A stretch of 64,000 bases of DNA, from NCBI RefSeq assembly GCF_901709675.1, contig NC_051103.1, positions 915,501-979,500 on the forward strand. Direction: 5' to 3'. Shown here in pieces: positions 11,224 through 22,673 of the stretch. How positions within the stretch are numbered: position 1 is the stretch's first letter; the number at the start of each line of letters is the position of its first letter. Below the pieces are notes generated by a model. The model saw only the letters and a list, made by a program, of their open reading frames with translations. It made no database searches and was not told the DNA's origin. Origin of the DNA: Syngnathus acus (lineage: Eukaryota; Chordata; Actinopteri; Syngnathiformes; Syngnathidae). The translations under genes were made by a program, and so were the position numbers.

Positions 11224-11293
11224 CCCTAGTGGGAATTTAACTCACATCCTCTGAGTTACAATTCTAGTGCTCTTATGACTGAGCTACGCGGCC
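11224..11293 (-). pseudogene. tRNA-like remnant, TGT anticodon position
   Basis: The minus strand reads GTAGCTCAGTCATAAGAGCAC, then a TTGTAAC anticodon loop and GTGAGTTAAATTCCCAC. The D arm and acceptor are damaged. It is probably a tRNA-Thr derivative. Confidence 0.5.
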
Positions 11294-11555
11294 TTGCTTG
11301 GCAAAACTGTGTCAACCTTTTAGAAGATTGACCAAGAGAAACGCTTGAAAATGTAGTCTAAACAGGACTGTAAGCCAGTGATTCTCATCCAGTGTGGACA
11401 CATTTGTGTGCCGTGAGAAATTATAAAATTTCCCTCAAAGACAATAACAACTCATCACACAACTGCTGGTCACCAGTACCATGGACAAGATATGTGGAAT
11501 TACACCCTCAACTCTTATAAATCGAGCTTGCGCAGTAAATGCTTAGTATACAATC

Positions 11556-11628
11556 AGGCCTCAGTGAGAATTGAACTCACGACCCCTGGTTTACAAGACC
11601 AGTGCTCTAACCACTGAGCTACAAGGCC
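11556..11628 (-). tRNA. tRNA-Thr (TGT), left-arm copy
   Basis: It is 73 nt with a D arm TAGCTCAGTGGTTAGAGCA, anticodon loop CTTGTAA (anticodon TGT) and T arm GTGAG-TTCAATT-CTCAC. The acceptor GGCCTTG pairs with TGAGGCC using two GT wobbles. All arms close, so it may be functional. The mirrored copy is at 39888-39960. Confidence 0.85.
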
Positions 11629-11903
11629 TGTTCTACTGTGAAACTATAAACTATTCAACTACAATATTACAAAGTGGAAATCAGGATGTCACCACGTTTG
11701 CCTCCCATGCTACTATTCTGCGAGCAAGCAAGGCTAGATAGCTTGGCCAAGTTTGAGAATCAGTTAGCGTGCCCGAACCTCTGGTTGAAGCTGGTGGTTG
11801 AAGCTGGTGGTTGAAGCGCTGGTTTTTATGTACAAGTTTGAATGTGACAACAGCCAGGAACAGCCATGATTAATGAGAAACAGGAGGCCGAGCCAGAGCA
11901 ACT

Positions 11904-13333
11904 TTGATAAAAGAGGAGGGGAAAGAGAAGGAAGAAGAGGATATCTACAGTATGCCCTCAACTTGTCTCTCGTTGAAAAGTATAGATGAGGGTCAACGTG
12001 AGGTGAGCAAAGGGGCGGAGCCTGCAAGAAGCAGCTCTCGTCAACACATGACAACAGAAGATAATGGAGCCCACCGTGGAGAATCGCAAGCAGACGACCT
12101 CTTAGCTCCAACATCAGATTGTGATGACATGTTGTCACATGCTTCTGACGCTGCAGATGATGAGTCAGAAGTTGATATTTTATACCAAACACTGGAAATG
12201 TTCTCAGTGTTGGAAAATGTTTGCTCATAAGAGGAGTTTGAAACTACACCTAAGAATACACACAGGAGGGAAACATTTTTCCAAAGATTCTCTCAGAAGA
12301 GGCACTTAACAAGTCACATGAGAACCCAGACTGGGGAGAAACGTTTTTCCTGCTCAGTTTGTGGCCAAAAATTCTTTCAGAAGGGTGACTTGCAAACACA
12401 CACAAGAACCCACACCAGTGAGATATCTTTTTCCAGATCACTTTGTGGCCAAAGATTCTCTCAGAAGGTAAACTTAAAAATACTACATGCAAGAACACAC
12501 TCAGGTGAAAAATATTTTTCCTGCTCAGTTTGTAGCCAAAGATTCTCGCAGAACAGTCACCTAAAAATAATGACAAGAACACACACGGTTGAGAAACCTT
12601 TTTCCTGCCCAGTTCCTGGCCAAATATTCTCACAGAAGGGTGACTTAAAAACACACACAAATACCCCCACCCATGAGAAACCTTTTTCCTGCTCAGTTTG
12701 TGGCCAAAGATTCTCTCAGACGGGACACTTAAAAACACATTCAAGGGCACACACAGGAGAGGAACCATTTTCCTGCTCAGTTTGTGGCCAAAGATTCTCT
12801 CAGAAGGTAAACTTAAAAACACACGGAAGAACACACACAGGTGAAAAACATTTTTCCTGCTCAGCTTGTGGCCAAAGATTCTCAGAGAAAGGAAGCTTGA
12901 AAAGACACACAAGAACCCACACTGGTGAGAACCCGCTTTTCCTGCTCAGTTTGTGGCCAAAGATTCTCTCAGAAGGTAAATTTAAAAACACATGCAAGAA
13001 CACACACAGCTGAAAACCCTTTTTCTTACTCAGTTTGTGGCCGAAGATTGTCAGAAAAGGGAAACTTAAAAAGACACACAAGAACCCACACTGGTGAGAA
13101 AACCCTTTTTCTTGCTCAGTTTGTGGTCAAAGATTTTCAGAGAAGGGACAGTTCAAAACACATACAAGAACACACACAGGTGAGAACCCTTTTTCCTGTT
13201 TAGTTTGTGGCCAAATATTCTCTCAGAAAGTAAACTTAAAATCAAATGCAAGAACACACACTGGTGAAAAACCTGTCTCCTACTCACTTTGTGGCCAAAG
13301 ATTCTCTCTGAAGAGAAACTTCAAAATCCACTA
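11904..13333 (+). pseudogene. C2H2 zinc-finger gene, frameshifted, left-arm copy
   Basis: An acidic N-terminal part begins MIKEEGKEKEEED and contains ADDLLAPTSDCDDM, a layout seen in expanded fish zinc-finger families. Fingers of the form [23 protein letters not shown] follow, about eleven in all. The frame is broken near 12185 (between DILYQ and KHWKCSQC), in the finger zone near 12940 (an extra base after GEN) and near 13100. Several fingers have lost a Cys or His (CPVPGQ, RSLCGQ). A working protein would bind DNA in the nucleus. The right-arm copy has the same breaks, so the damage predates the duplication. Confidence 0.88.
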
Positions 13334-13364
13334 ATTGTCGGACACCACGAGCGGTTACCTAATA

Positions 13365-14132
13365 TGCAAGGCCTTTTTTTTGGGGGTTTGGCGCCACTGT
13401 GGGTGGCAGCCCCCCAGCAGTGTTCTCTCTTTTCCTCTTTATTTCCTTCTTTTCTCCTTTTTCTTTCTTTCTATTTGTCCATTCGGCAATGCTGGTGCTT
13501 TCTATCGCACCTCGGCGTGTGCAGATTGTTTCGGATCGGATATTTTTTTTCCCTGGGAGATGGGATGGCTGCACACATTGGTCGGGACCGGCGTGACTCT
13601 ACGACGGCCATCCTGTTCATCCGGCCGGTGCTGACCAGATCCCTCGCTTTGGCCTCGCAGCCGCGACCCGTGTGGGAGGTCCGCTCCCTCGTGCTCGTTG
13701 AAGCCAATGACCTTCGCCGTACCAGCCCCATGGTGACTATCTGCACGTGCCCCGACTAGGTGCCCAGGACGCTGCTCACACGTTTGCCTGTTTTGTGATG
13801 TTTTACCGATTTACGACCACGGTCCATTGGGCGCCGTTGAACTTGACTGCCCTTACACCTGTTTATGGACCCCGTGGAGGCTATTTTGCGTGTTTTCGGG
13901 TGTTCTTTGGAATTGAAGGGGGCTGGTTGGCCGGTGTTACTTTTTTCCTTTGTCTTGTTGCTTTGGTTTGATGGCTTTTAACTTTCGCACTTACTGGCTT
14001 TCTTTGTGGCGCCGTTGTGTGGCAGCCTTATAGGAGCCTATTGAGTTGCGCTCATGTCATCTGAGTGTCTTTTACATACCCGCTCTATACTGCTGGGGCC
14101 TGAATTTCCCCACTCCCGGGGATCTATAAAGT

Positions 14133-14197
<65 letters not shown>

Positions 14198-14200
14198 CTG
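13365..14200 (+). mobile_element. 3' part of a fish non-LTR element with (TCAA)n tail
   Basis: GC-rich sequence ends CTGGGGCCTGAATTTCCCC, then GGGGATCTATAAAGTT and about 16 TCAA units. Minus-strand copies are at 30876-32250 and 37317-38150, and a partial one is at 7386. No reverse transcriptase is encoded, so it is either a 5'-truncated LINE or a non-autonomous relative. Confidence 0.65.
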
Positions 14201-14601
14201 ACTTAGCTCCCACAATTGTCATGCTGTTATGTTTTGTGAGTTGTTTTTGTCTTGTCCTGTTCGTCGTATTGTCACTTCCTGTTTTGTTTTGGTAACTCTC
14301 CTCTCGTTTCAGTTCGTGGGTCCTTCCTCTGTGTGTCAGGCTACTTGTCTTCCCTGATCCCAATTGTGTGCACCTGTGTCTTTGGTCCTAATTGTCTGCA
14401 CCTGTGTCCTCACCTTTCTATGTGTATTTAGCCAGCGTCTTCCCCTTGTCTTGTGCCAGTGCGTCTTGTCCCGTCTTGAGCACCAGCGATCGCGTGAGTA
14501 ACAGATATCACTTTAGAGAACCTAGTTTAGATTTAGGTTTTTTTTTTGCCACCGTGTTTTCCCTCGATTTGAGGTGCTTTTGGTTTTTGCTGTCTCCAGC
14601 C

Positions 14602-17560
14602 AACAACGGCGGCGCGGAAAACGAGCGGGAGCACTCGTAAGGCTGAGGCAGAGAGGGTTCCGTTCTGCCCTACCGTCAATTCATCTGGCGAATGTCCGCT
14701 CCCTGGCGAACAAGATGGACGAACTGCTGCTCCTCACTTCAAGGAACACGGACTTCAGCAGATCCGCCGCGCTGTGCTTTGTGGAAACGTGGCTCAGCGA
14801 ACGAACGCCCCACCACGCCGTGGAGCTAGCGGGCTTCAGGCTAACGCGAGCAGATCGCAGCGCGGAGCTCTCCGGAAAATCAAAGGGAGGTGGTCTCTGT
14901 TTCTACATTAATGAACGTTGGTGTACTGATGTCACGGTGTTGAAAGAGTTTTGCAGCCCTCTCCTAGAAACACTTTTCATAAACTGCCGGCCGTTCTATT
15001 CACCACGGGAGTTCTCCTCGATCGTCATGGCGGCTGTTTACATCCCACCACACGCACGTGCGAGTGAAGCCACGCAGATGCTGGCTGACCAGGTAACAGA
15101 CATGGAGAAACTTCTACCAAACTCACTAATCATTGTTCTGGGTGATCTTAACAGGGCGAACCTCGCACACGAACTCCCCAGATACAAACAGCACGTAACG
15201 TGTCCCACCAGAGGGGCACAGACTCTGGACCACTGCTACACCGTGATCAAGGATGCATACCACTCTGCGGCTCGTGCAGCTTTAGGACTCTCGGACCACT
15301 GTCTAGTTCATCTGATCCCGGCCTACAGGCAGAAACTAAAAACTTCTAAGCCTGTGGTGAGGACTGTGAGGAAGTGGACAGTGGAGTCAAGGCAGGACCT
15401 CCAAGCCTGCTTTGACTGCACCGATTGGGGAGCTTTCGAAGCTGCAACTTCAGACTTGCATGAACTCACTGACACTGTCACATCATACATCAGTTTTTGT
15501 GAGGATCTGTGTGTGCAGACTAAGACCTTCTGCACGTACAACAACGACAAACCTTGGTTTACACCGAACCTCAGGAGGTTGCGCAAAGTCAAGGAGGAGG
15601 CCTTCAGGAGCGGCGACCGTGACCTGTTCAGGCAGACCAGAAACACACTGAACCGAGAGGTCAGGAAAGCCAAGAGGTGTTACGGGGAGAACCTGAAGAG
15701 ACACCTCTCTGCCAATCCTGATCCCTCAACAGTGTGGAAAGGTCTGCAGAGCATCACGGGCTACAAGAAACGAACCCCCCGTCCTGTGGAGAGCCCAAGG
15801 CTTGCTGACCAGCTGAATAAGTTCTACTGCAGGTTTGATCGGTCCTCCCACACAACGGGACTTCCTGCAGCACAATCTACATACTCACCTCTCCCCACAA
15901 CTGCTCTGTCCACACCTCTATCATCGTTGTCACCCACTCTCTCTCTTGCAGAGGCCGCGCCCGCACTCCAGGTCCGCGAGGAGGAAGTGCGCCAGATGTT
16001 CCGGAGACAAAAGACCAGGAAGGCACCGGGCCCAGACGGCGTGTCACCTTCCTGCTTGAAAGTCTGCGCTGAACAGCTGGCGCCCACCTTTGCACGGATC
16101 TTCAACCGTTCTCTGGAGCTGTGTGAGGTGCCCTCGTGCTTCAAGAGCTCCACCATCGTTCCAGTGGCCAAGAAGCCCGCCATCACAGGTTTGAATGACT
16201 ATAGACCCGTCGCACTGACATCTGTGGTCATGAAATCTTTCGAGAGGTTAGTGCTGAACCACCTGAAGGAGGTCACGGGCCCCCTGCTTGACCCCCTCCA
16301 GTTTGCCTACCGGGCAAACAGGTCAGTGGATGATGCGGTCAACATGGGACTGCACTACATCCTGCACCACCTGGACACTCCAGGAACGTACGCCAGGATC
16401 CTGTTCGTGGACTTCAGCTCGGCGTTCAACACCATCGCTCCTGACATCCTCCAACAGAAGCTCATCCAGCTTGCGGTGCCTGCCCCCACCTGTCAGTGGA
16501 TCACCAGCTTCCTGACCAACAGGAGACAGCGTGTGAGGCTGGGGGGCATCACATCTGACACCCGGACCACCAATACTGGAGCCCCTCAGGGGTGCGTCCT
16601 CTCCCCACTGCTCTTCTCTCTCTACACCAATGATTTCTCCTCAGATGACTCTCCTGTGAAGCTCCTGAAGTATGCAGACGACACCACTCTCATCGGACTG
16701 ATCCAGGACGGTGATGAGACTGCGTACAGACAGGAGGTGGAGCGGCTGGTCCACTGGTGCAACCAAAACCATCTGGAGCTGAACCCGCTCAAGACCGTGG
16801 AGATGACAGTGGATTTCAGGCGAGACCCTTCACCACTTTTACCCCTCACTATCCGCAGTAATACTATTCTCTCCACAGACACCTTCAAGTTCCTGGGAAC
16901 CACAATCTCTCGGGACCTGAAATGGACCGGCCACATAGACTCTGTCCGGAAGAAGGCCCAGCAGAGGCTGTACTTCCTGAGACAGCTCAAGAAGTTCAAC
17001 CTGCCGCGAGAGCTTCTGAAGACCTTCTACACTGCCATCATCCAGTCTGTCCTCTGCACCTCCATCACTGTCTGGTTTGGATCAGCCTCCAAACAAGACA
17101 AGCACAGACTGCAACGGACAATCAGGACTGCAGAAAAGATCATTGGAATCAACCTCCCTTCTATCCAAGACTTGTACCTGTCCAGGACCAGGAAACGTGC
17201 AAGGAACATCTCTACAGACCCTTCTCACCCAGGTTGCAGTCTGTTTGAACTACTCCCCTCCGGACGGCGTTATAGAGCTCGGTACGCCAAAACCAGCAGA
17301 CACCGAGACAGCTTCTTCCCCCAGGCTGTTGCTCTGATGAACTCACACCACTCATAGAGTCTCAGAGGCATTACTGTGCAATAACATCCTGCTCTTCACA
17401 CCTTTTGAATTTGTCTACACTGTTTTTGCCATTATTCACATGTCCTGAGTGTTGTTAGTCACCTATATGTTGAACAGAGGGTGTGTTTTACCGAAGTCAA
17501 ATTCCTTGTTTGGCACGCTCAAACATGGCGAATAAAAACTCTTGAATCTTGAATCTTGAA
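14602..17560 (+). mobile_element. L2/CR1-like LINE, left arm only
   Basis: At the matching point of the right arm the LTR runs straight from CCAGCC into AACTCAGTGGCC. Here about 2.96 kb intervene, ending with TTGAATCTTGAATCTTGAA. The two arms therefore give the empty and filled site. It is truncated at the 5' end relative to the copy at 19589-24480. The target duplication is very short (about AAC). Confidence 0.9.
14605..17357 (+). CDS. LINE ORF2: endonuclease and reverse transcriptase
   Basis: This is a single long open frame of about 920 codons without its own start; the visible ATG at 14574 belongs to the LTR. The N-terminal third is an APE-type endonuclease with [24 protein letters not shown] and the closing SDH motif (about residue 240). 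The reverse transcriptase follows, with [24 protein letters not shown] (about residue 610), [16 protein letters not shown] and the catalytic YADD (about residue 698). A C-terminal [15 protein letters not shown] stretch ends the protein. The protein nicks genomic DNA and copies its RNA at the site. Nothing in the frame is broken, so only the 5' truncation argues against recent activity. Confidence 0.93.
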
Positions 17561-17867
17561 CTCAGTGGCCTAGTGGTAGAGTGTCTGCCCTGAGACTGGA
17601 AGGTTGTGGGTTCAAACCCCGGCCGGGTCATAACAAAGACTATAAAAATGGGACCCATTGCCTCCCTGCTTGGCACTCAGCATTAAGGGTTGGAATTGGG
17701 GGGTTAGATCACCAAATGATTCCCGAGCGCGGCACCACTGCTGCTCACTGCTCCCCTCTCCCCCAGGGGATGGATTAAAATCACATGGGGATGGGTTAAA
17801 TGCAGAGGACAAATTTCACCACACCCAGATGTGTGTGTGACGATCATTGGGACTTTAACTTTAACTT
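17561..17867 (+). mobile_element. tRNA-derived SINE, left-arm copy 2
   Basis: It has the same head CTCAGTGGCCTAGTGGTAGAG, B box GGTTCAAACCCC and tail GGGACTTTAACTTTAACTT. It lies in the solo LTR and starts directly after the LINE tail. The right-arm copy at 36601-36907 lacks the LINE, which places the SINE before the LINE in time. Confidence 0.88.
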
Positions 17868-17987
17868 GTTTTCCCTCTTTTTGAGGCGCTTATGTTTTTT
17901 TGTGCTGTCTCCAGCCTGTTCGAATAAATACCTTTTGTTGGCACTCTGCATCCGAGTCCTCTCCCTGATCCAAACCTGACAACAATA

Positions 17988-18318
17988 GCTCCTACAAGAT
18001 GTCTCCCGGGTCTCTTAGCTGGCTCGTATCTTTGTTTGTTAGCCTTGGAAACTCCTCTATCTTGTTTAGCAGTGTGTCTTCAATTGCTTCTGAGGAACGG
18101 TGACACTCTTCAACCCGTTCCCAAATCATCTTTACGCCTCCAGCGGGTACTGCATGAACCCTTTTCACCTGTTCTGCAGATCTTGGACCTAGCCACCTTG
18201 TTAGTAGGTCGAACTCCTCTCTTTTTAATAAATTTACGTAAGTCTTTAGTCGCGCCAATAAAGGATACTTTCCATGTCCAATAGTTTTGCGGTTTGTCGT
18301 CAAATTGCAGTAAACCAA
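17988..18318 (-). pseudogene. BEL/Pao-like gag fragment, left-arm copy
   Basis: A 108-codon frame contains FDLLTRWLGPRSAEQVKRV, MIWERVEECHRSSEAIEDTL and KIEEFPRLTNKDTSQLRD. The pattern resembles the DUF1759-type gag region of BEL/Pao retrotransposons. Flanking gag and all of pol are absent. The LTR at 14217-17981 has the opposite orientation and its own target duplication, so it is a separate insertion next to this fragment. Confidence 0.6.
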
Positions 18319-18319
18319 C

Positions 18320-18500
18320 GCTGACGAGTTACCGTATTTTCACGATTAAAACGTGCACTGTAATAAAAGGCGCAGTCTCAGTTATGTGTGCCATGACTGT
18401 GTTCAACACACATAGGGCGCACCTCATCATAGGGCGTGGGTTTTATATATACAATCCACGCCCACACTTGCCCCTTTAACGTTCTCATGGCGCTCTCAAC
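18320..18500. mobile_element. MITE-like fragment
   Basis: It begins ACCGTATTTTCACGATTAAAA and carries GGCGCACCTCATCATAGGGCG, resembling the widespread fish MITE with ACCGTATTTTCC ends. The second end was not identified. It is mirrored at 35968-36148. Confidence 0.4.
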
Positions 18501-18571
18501 TACGTCCGCCTTACAACAACACACACGCACACATACACACACACGCACGCACACACACAAATACACACTCG

Positions 18572-18771
18572 CAGCAGTGACTCTCCAATACACATCGATA
18601 CCAAATGATCAGGTGACGCTTTCCCGCCTTTATAAACCTTCTGAGATGGAGGGTGTTGTTACATCTGCTGAAGTGCCATGTGTACTGACCGCCATTAAAC
18701 AACCCAAGATCTTGCCAATAAAGAACCAACCGTTACTCCACATCTTAGTTTTCCTGACCCAACAACGGACC
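18572..18771 (+). repeat. Dispersed LTR-like module, copy 1
   Basis: CAGTGACTCTCCAATACACA, a TTTATAAA box, GCCATTAAACAACC and AATAAAG occur in fixed order. Copies lie at 24686-24900 (plus), 32969-33135 (minus) and 35696-35879 (minus). The order of a TATA-like box and a polyadenylation signal suggests an LTR, but no clear TG/CA ends or target duplication were found. A (CA)n tract precedes it. Confidence 0.45.
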
Positions 18772-19200
18772 GCGCAACTGCTGGTCGCATTATTGTGACA
18801 GAGCGGTCGCTAAAATTTAGAAAATATTTTTAAAGTCCTGATGTACTTTCCAAAATTTAAGTGGACCTCAGTGCGCAGGGAGCTTAATTTGGTCCGATCG
18901 CGCAACCGCAGCGCGCCGGGCGCTCACTGTTGCATTGCTTTAGGAGCGTCTTTGTGTTTTAGGATGGCTTTACTGCTCCCACTTGCTTCCTTTGGAGGCA
19001 TGATTAGAGTTGTTGCAATCCTCAGAGTAAGGAGAATGTAATAACGAACGGAGTCAGTTGGCATGCGGGTCCTCTCGGCTCATCTCGTGAGGTTCGACAA
19101 TCGAATTTCGTTCGATATCCGGAGCAAAAACTTCTCTAATTTTATGTTCAAATACTGATTTGTTCGAGAACCGGGACGTTCGAAAACCGAGGCTCCACTG
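18772..19200. mobile_element. Tc1/mariner-type MITE, truncated copy
   Basis: The right end CCGAGGCTCCACTG with TA is intact at 19200. The left end is missing and joined to the LTR-like module. The full counterpart is at 34951-35528. Confidence 0.7.
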
Positions 19201-19223
19201 TAAAACAACTTAACACCGACTTT

Positions 19224-19305
19224 CGACGAGGATGGGATTTGAACCCATGCGTGCAGAGCACAATGGATTAGCAATCCATCGCCTTAACCTCTCGGCCACC
19301 TCGTC
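19224..19305 (-). tRNA. tRNA-Ser (GCT), left-arm copy
   Basis: It is 82 nt with the long variable arm of serine tRNAs. The acceptor GACGAGG pairs with CCTCGTC, the anticodon loop is TTGCTAA and the T arm is ATGGG-TTCAAAT-CCCAT. It differs from the right-arm copy (34846-34927) by one base in the variable arm. It should be functional. Confidence 0.92.
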
Positions 19306-19588
19306 TTGCTCATATGGCGTTGACAACACGTTATGTACGTTGTGCCAAGATACTTTGTGTGAAAATCCGACGATGTGATATGAAATGAGTGGAGAGCGCA
19401 ATGGAGTAGCAACCCATCGCCTAAATATCTCAGCCATCGCATCTCATGCATGAGTTGCATGGGCGACATGATATGGCATGTACGGGGTAGTATAAGCTAC
19501 AAGGTAAAATGATACGATACTTTAGATGTGAAACGAAGAAAAGCTAAGCCACAAAAGAAGTGACACTGTCAACAAAGAAAAACATTTT

Positions 19589-21096
19589 GCCGATCCAAAC
19601 CAGACAGTGATGGAGGTGCAGAGGACAGACTGGATGATGGCAGTGTAGAAGGTCTTCAGAAGCTCTCGCGGCAGGTTGAACTTCTTTAGCTGTCTCAGGA
19701 AGTACAGCCTCTGCTGGGCCTTCTTCCGGACAGAGTCTATGTGGCCGGTCCATTTCAGGTCCCGAGAGATTGTGGTTCCCAGGAACTTGAAGGTGTCTGT
19801 GGAGAGAATAGTATTCCTGCGGATAGTGAGGGGTAAAAGTGGTGAAGGGTCATGCCTGAAGTCCACTGTCATCTCCACGGTCTTGAGCGGGTTCAGCTCC
19901 AGGTGGTTTTGGCTGCACCAGTGGACCAGCCGCTCCACCTCTTGTCTGTACGCAGTCTCATCACCGTCCTGGATCAGTCCGATGAGAGTGGTGTCGTCTG
20001 CATACTTCAGGAGCTTCACAGGAGAGTCATCTGAGGAGAAATCATTGGTGTAGAGAGAGAAGAGCAGTGGGGAGAGGACGCACCCCTGAGGGGCTCCAGT
20101 ATTGGTGGTCCGGGTGTCAGATGTGATGCCCCCCAGCCTCACACGCTCTCTCCTGTTGGTCAGGAAGCTGGTGATCCACTGACAGGTGGAGGCAGGCACC
20201 GCAAGCTGGATGAGCTTCTGTTGGAGGATGTCAGGAGCGGTGGTGTTGAACGCCGAGCTGAAGTCCACGAACAGGATCCTGGCGTACGTTCCTGGGGTGT
20301 CCAGGTGGTGCAGGATGTAGTGCAGTCCCATGTTGACCGCATCATCCACTGACCTGTTTGCCCGGTAGGCAAACTGGAGGGGGTCAAGCAGGGGGCCCGT
20401 GACATCCTTCAGGTGGTTCAGCACTAACCTCTCGAAAGATTTCATGAACACAGATGTCAGTGCGACAGGTCTATAGTCATTCAAACCTGTGATGGCGGGC
20501 TTCTTGGCCACTGGAACGATGGTGGAGCTCTTGAAGCACGAGGGCACCTCACACAGCTCCAGAGAACGGTTGAAGATCCGTGCAAAGGTGGGCGCCAGCT
20601 GTTCAGCGCAGACTTTCAAGCAGGAAGGTGACACGCCGTCTGGGCCCGGTGCCTTCCTGGTCTTTTGTTTCCGGAACATCTGGCGCACTTCCTCCTCGCG
20701 GATCTGGAGTGCGGGCGCGGCCTCTGCAAGAGAGAGAGTGGGTGACAACGATGATAGAGGTGTGGACAGAGCAGTTGTGGGGAGAGGTGAGTATGTAGAT
20801 TGTGCTGCAGGAAGTCCCGTTGTGTGGGAGGACCGATCAAACCTGCAGTAGAACCTGTTTAGCTGGTTAGCAAGCCTTGGGCTCTCCACAGGACGGGGGG
20901 TTCGTTTCTTGTAGCCCGTGATGCTCTGCAGACCTTTCCACACTGTTGAGGGATCAGGATTGGCAGAGAGGTGTCTCTTCAGGCTCTCCCCGTAACACCT
21001 CCTGGCTTTCCTGACCTCTCGGTTCAGTGTCTTTCTGGTCTGCTTGAACAGGTCGCGTTCGCCGCTCCTGTAGGCCTCCTTGACTCCTGAGGTTCG
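19589..21096 (-). pseudogene. LINE reverse transcriptase part, truncated
   Basis: The minus frame carries [40 protein letters not shown] and KYADDTT. It is nearly identical to the copy at 14605 and ends after TVWFGSA in foreign sequence. The catalytic residues are present, but the C-terminal domain is lost. Confidence 0.88.
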
Positions 21097-21100
21097 GTGT

Positions 21101-22673
21101 TGTCAAACGCGCACTTTTTATTAAAGTGTCACCGGCTTCCCATCAAAGGGTTCGATAAGCCGGGGTGAAGGGACTCGTCCGTATCTAACCACCCGAGTTA
21201 AATTAATTCTACCAGAATCAATCTAATTTCTATATGACGCCAATCCCTCTCAAGTCATCCGACGCCCGAGCCGAGTAACTCAATTCGAGGCGAGTCGTCG
21301 AAATGACCGCGCCATAATGATGGCTCCCTTCGGTTGTTTGATACTTGTGTTATGTTACGGATATTTTTAGATGTCTTTGTTAAGACCTCAAGGATTCGTT
21401 AATTTACTAGAGCGCCCTCGCCCTAGCTGAGCTCAAGATAACTACTTCGAACCAGATCTGACAATTCCTGATGTTAAGGATTAAAGCTGTCTTCACTTTA
21501 AAAAGAATTGAACGGATTTAAAGAATGACTATGATAGGGAAATAAAGACGTTTTAAAGTTGTAATTACCGCATATAAAACCATGCTCAACATAGTTAATA
21601 CGAAATAATCGATACCGAATTAAGGCTTAAGAAGAGGTTTAATGAATAAGCAAGAAAAATAATTCCAAGTCGAAAAAACAAAATAACAAGACTCACCCAC
21701 TCAGAACAAAAGAGGAGACTAAAGGTCTAAAATCCTATTTGGTTGAACAAGTCGAGTGATCGGCTCTCCTTTGTTCCAAAATCCGAATTCTGTTTAAAAA
21801 AGAGGAAAGGTCTGGCCGTGAGGAGCATAGCCAAAAAAGTAAAATTGGCGTCTTCCCCTTCCTGCCCGGAGCGGCTGTCTCCTCTGCCTTCCTCGAAGCT
21901 TAAAATTTGACAAAGTCCAATTCGAAGACTCTGGAAATTCATTTTAGTAGATTTTGGTTCAATCTCAAAAAGAATGAAAAATCCTTCGTTCTTTTACTCC
22001 GGGCAGCGTCACGGCCATCGCCCTGACCAGGAAGAAGCGCGCCCGCTCTGTGTCCGGGCAACATATTTATAGGCTTCTGGCATTACCTCATCGTAATATG
22101 TAGATGCACCACTGGTTGTCTTGGCAACCTTGCTTCAAGCAGCAACAACTGCGCCTGACCGCAGTCCGTCACCGGATGCAGATGTTTCCTGTTTTGCTCG
22201 TTCTTTCTTTCACTATTAGCCCTTAATGTCTCCTCTGAACTTAATACATTCAGGTATGGATGGAACACCAGTGTTAAATACAGGTTGGACAAAACATTGC
22301 AACATGAATCACATATATCTTGTCTAATAAAGATCAATTTCAACACATAATAGTACTTAACACAATAATGGGTTCCTCCAACTTAAACACATATATTGAT
22401 ATTGCTCAAGCTGTTACATCTTAAAATTATGGCATAGCAAACTCATATTCCAAAATTGTGCGTTGCTACGTGTTTGAACAGGTCGTGTCCTCCCAATTGC
22501 TAACAATTTAATTTATTAGATTTGTTAATTTCCATCAGGTCACCCCTATGTCAAGCTTTAACAAAATCTCCTGGTGAAATTTTGAACTACTGCATGTTTT
22601 GGGATAGCCAATGTGCCTGGGCCAAATTCAATTCCTAATTTTACACCATCTCGTACCACCATGCCACTTGACA
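21101..22673 (+). mobile_element. Long solo LTR (1.57 kb) inside a LINE
   Basis: The ends are TGTCAA and TTGACA, flanked by the 4-bp duplication GTGT (21097-21100 and 22674-22677). The interrupted LINE codons (KPWFTP) are restored if it is removed. ATATTTATAGG near 22065 and CTAATAAAGATC near 22320 suit plus-strand U3-R boundaries. No internal retroviral coding region was seen. A 17-bp match (TGACATAGGGGTGACCT) also occurs near 5480. Confidence 0.7.

Larger units (their letters stand above)
10985..11890. repeat. Direct duplication, unit 2
   Basis: This is the second unit of the duplication described at 8800. It carries the intact tRNA-Thr and leads directly into the zinc-finger pseudogene, so the duplicated block probably once carried both. 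Confidence 0.65.
14217..17981 (+). mobile_element. Solo LTR, split by a LINE and a SINE, left-arm copy
   Basis: The LTR begins TGTCATGCTG and ends AACCTGACA, with the 5-bp duplication ACAAT at 14212-14216 and 17982-17986. A polyadenylation signal (CGAATAAATACC) lies near the end, giving plus orientation. Without its inserts the LTR is about 500 bp. A LINE (14602-17560) and a SINE (17561-17867) lie inside. The right-arm copy (36487-37295) has the SINE but not the LINE. Confidence 0.85.
4947..19588. repeat. Left arm of giant inverted duplication
   Basis: Positions p on this arm match reverse-complement positions q on the right arm with nearly constant p+q. The sum is 51510 at 5414, 51516 from about 8750 to 13971 and 54468 after the LINE at 14602, then 54151 from 18841 on. 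Frames in the arms translate identically over long stretches; the 231-residue zinc-finger frame and the 93-residue frame at 5754 are both unchanged. Differences I saw in the outer 9.6 kb are homopolymer or simple-repeat length changes and one base change near 13571. The inner part (18.8-19.6 kb) differs more. Position 4947 pairs with the last base before the N run. Confidence 0.93.

Noticed and set aside
12250-12912. 220-codon minus frame with repeated IFGHKLSRK units
   Set aside because: It is the antisense shadow of the tandem zinc fingers on the plus strand; the repeat pattern follows the finger repeat.
15323-15673. Minus frames inside the LINE ORF2 (also 15824-16186 and 16622-16999)
   Set aside because: Antisense open frames over a GC-rich coding region; the plus frame carries the endonuclease and RT motifs.
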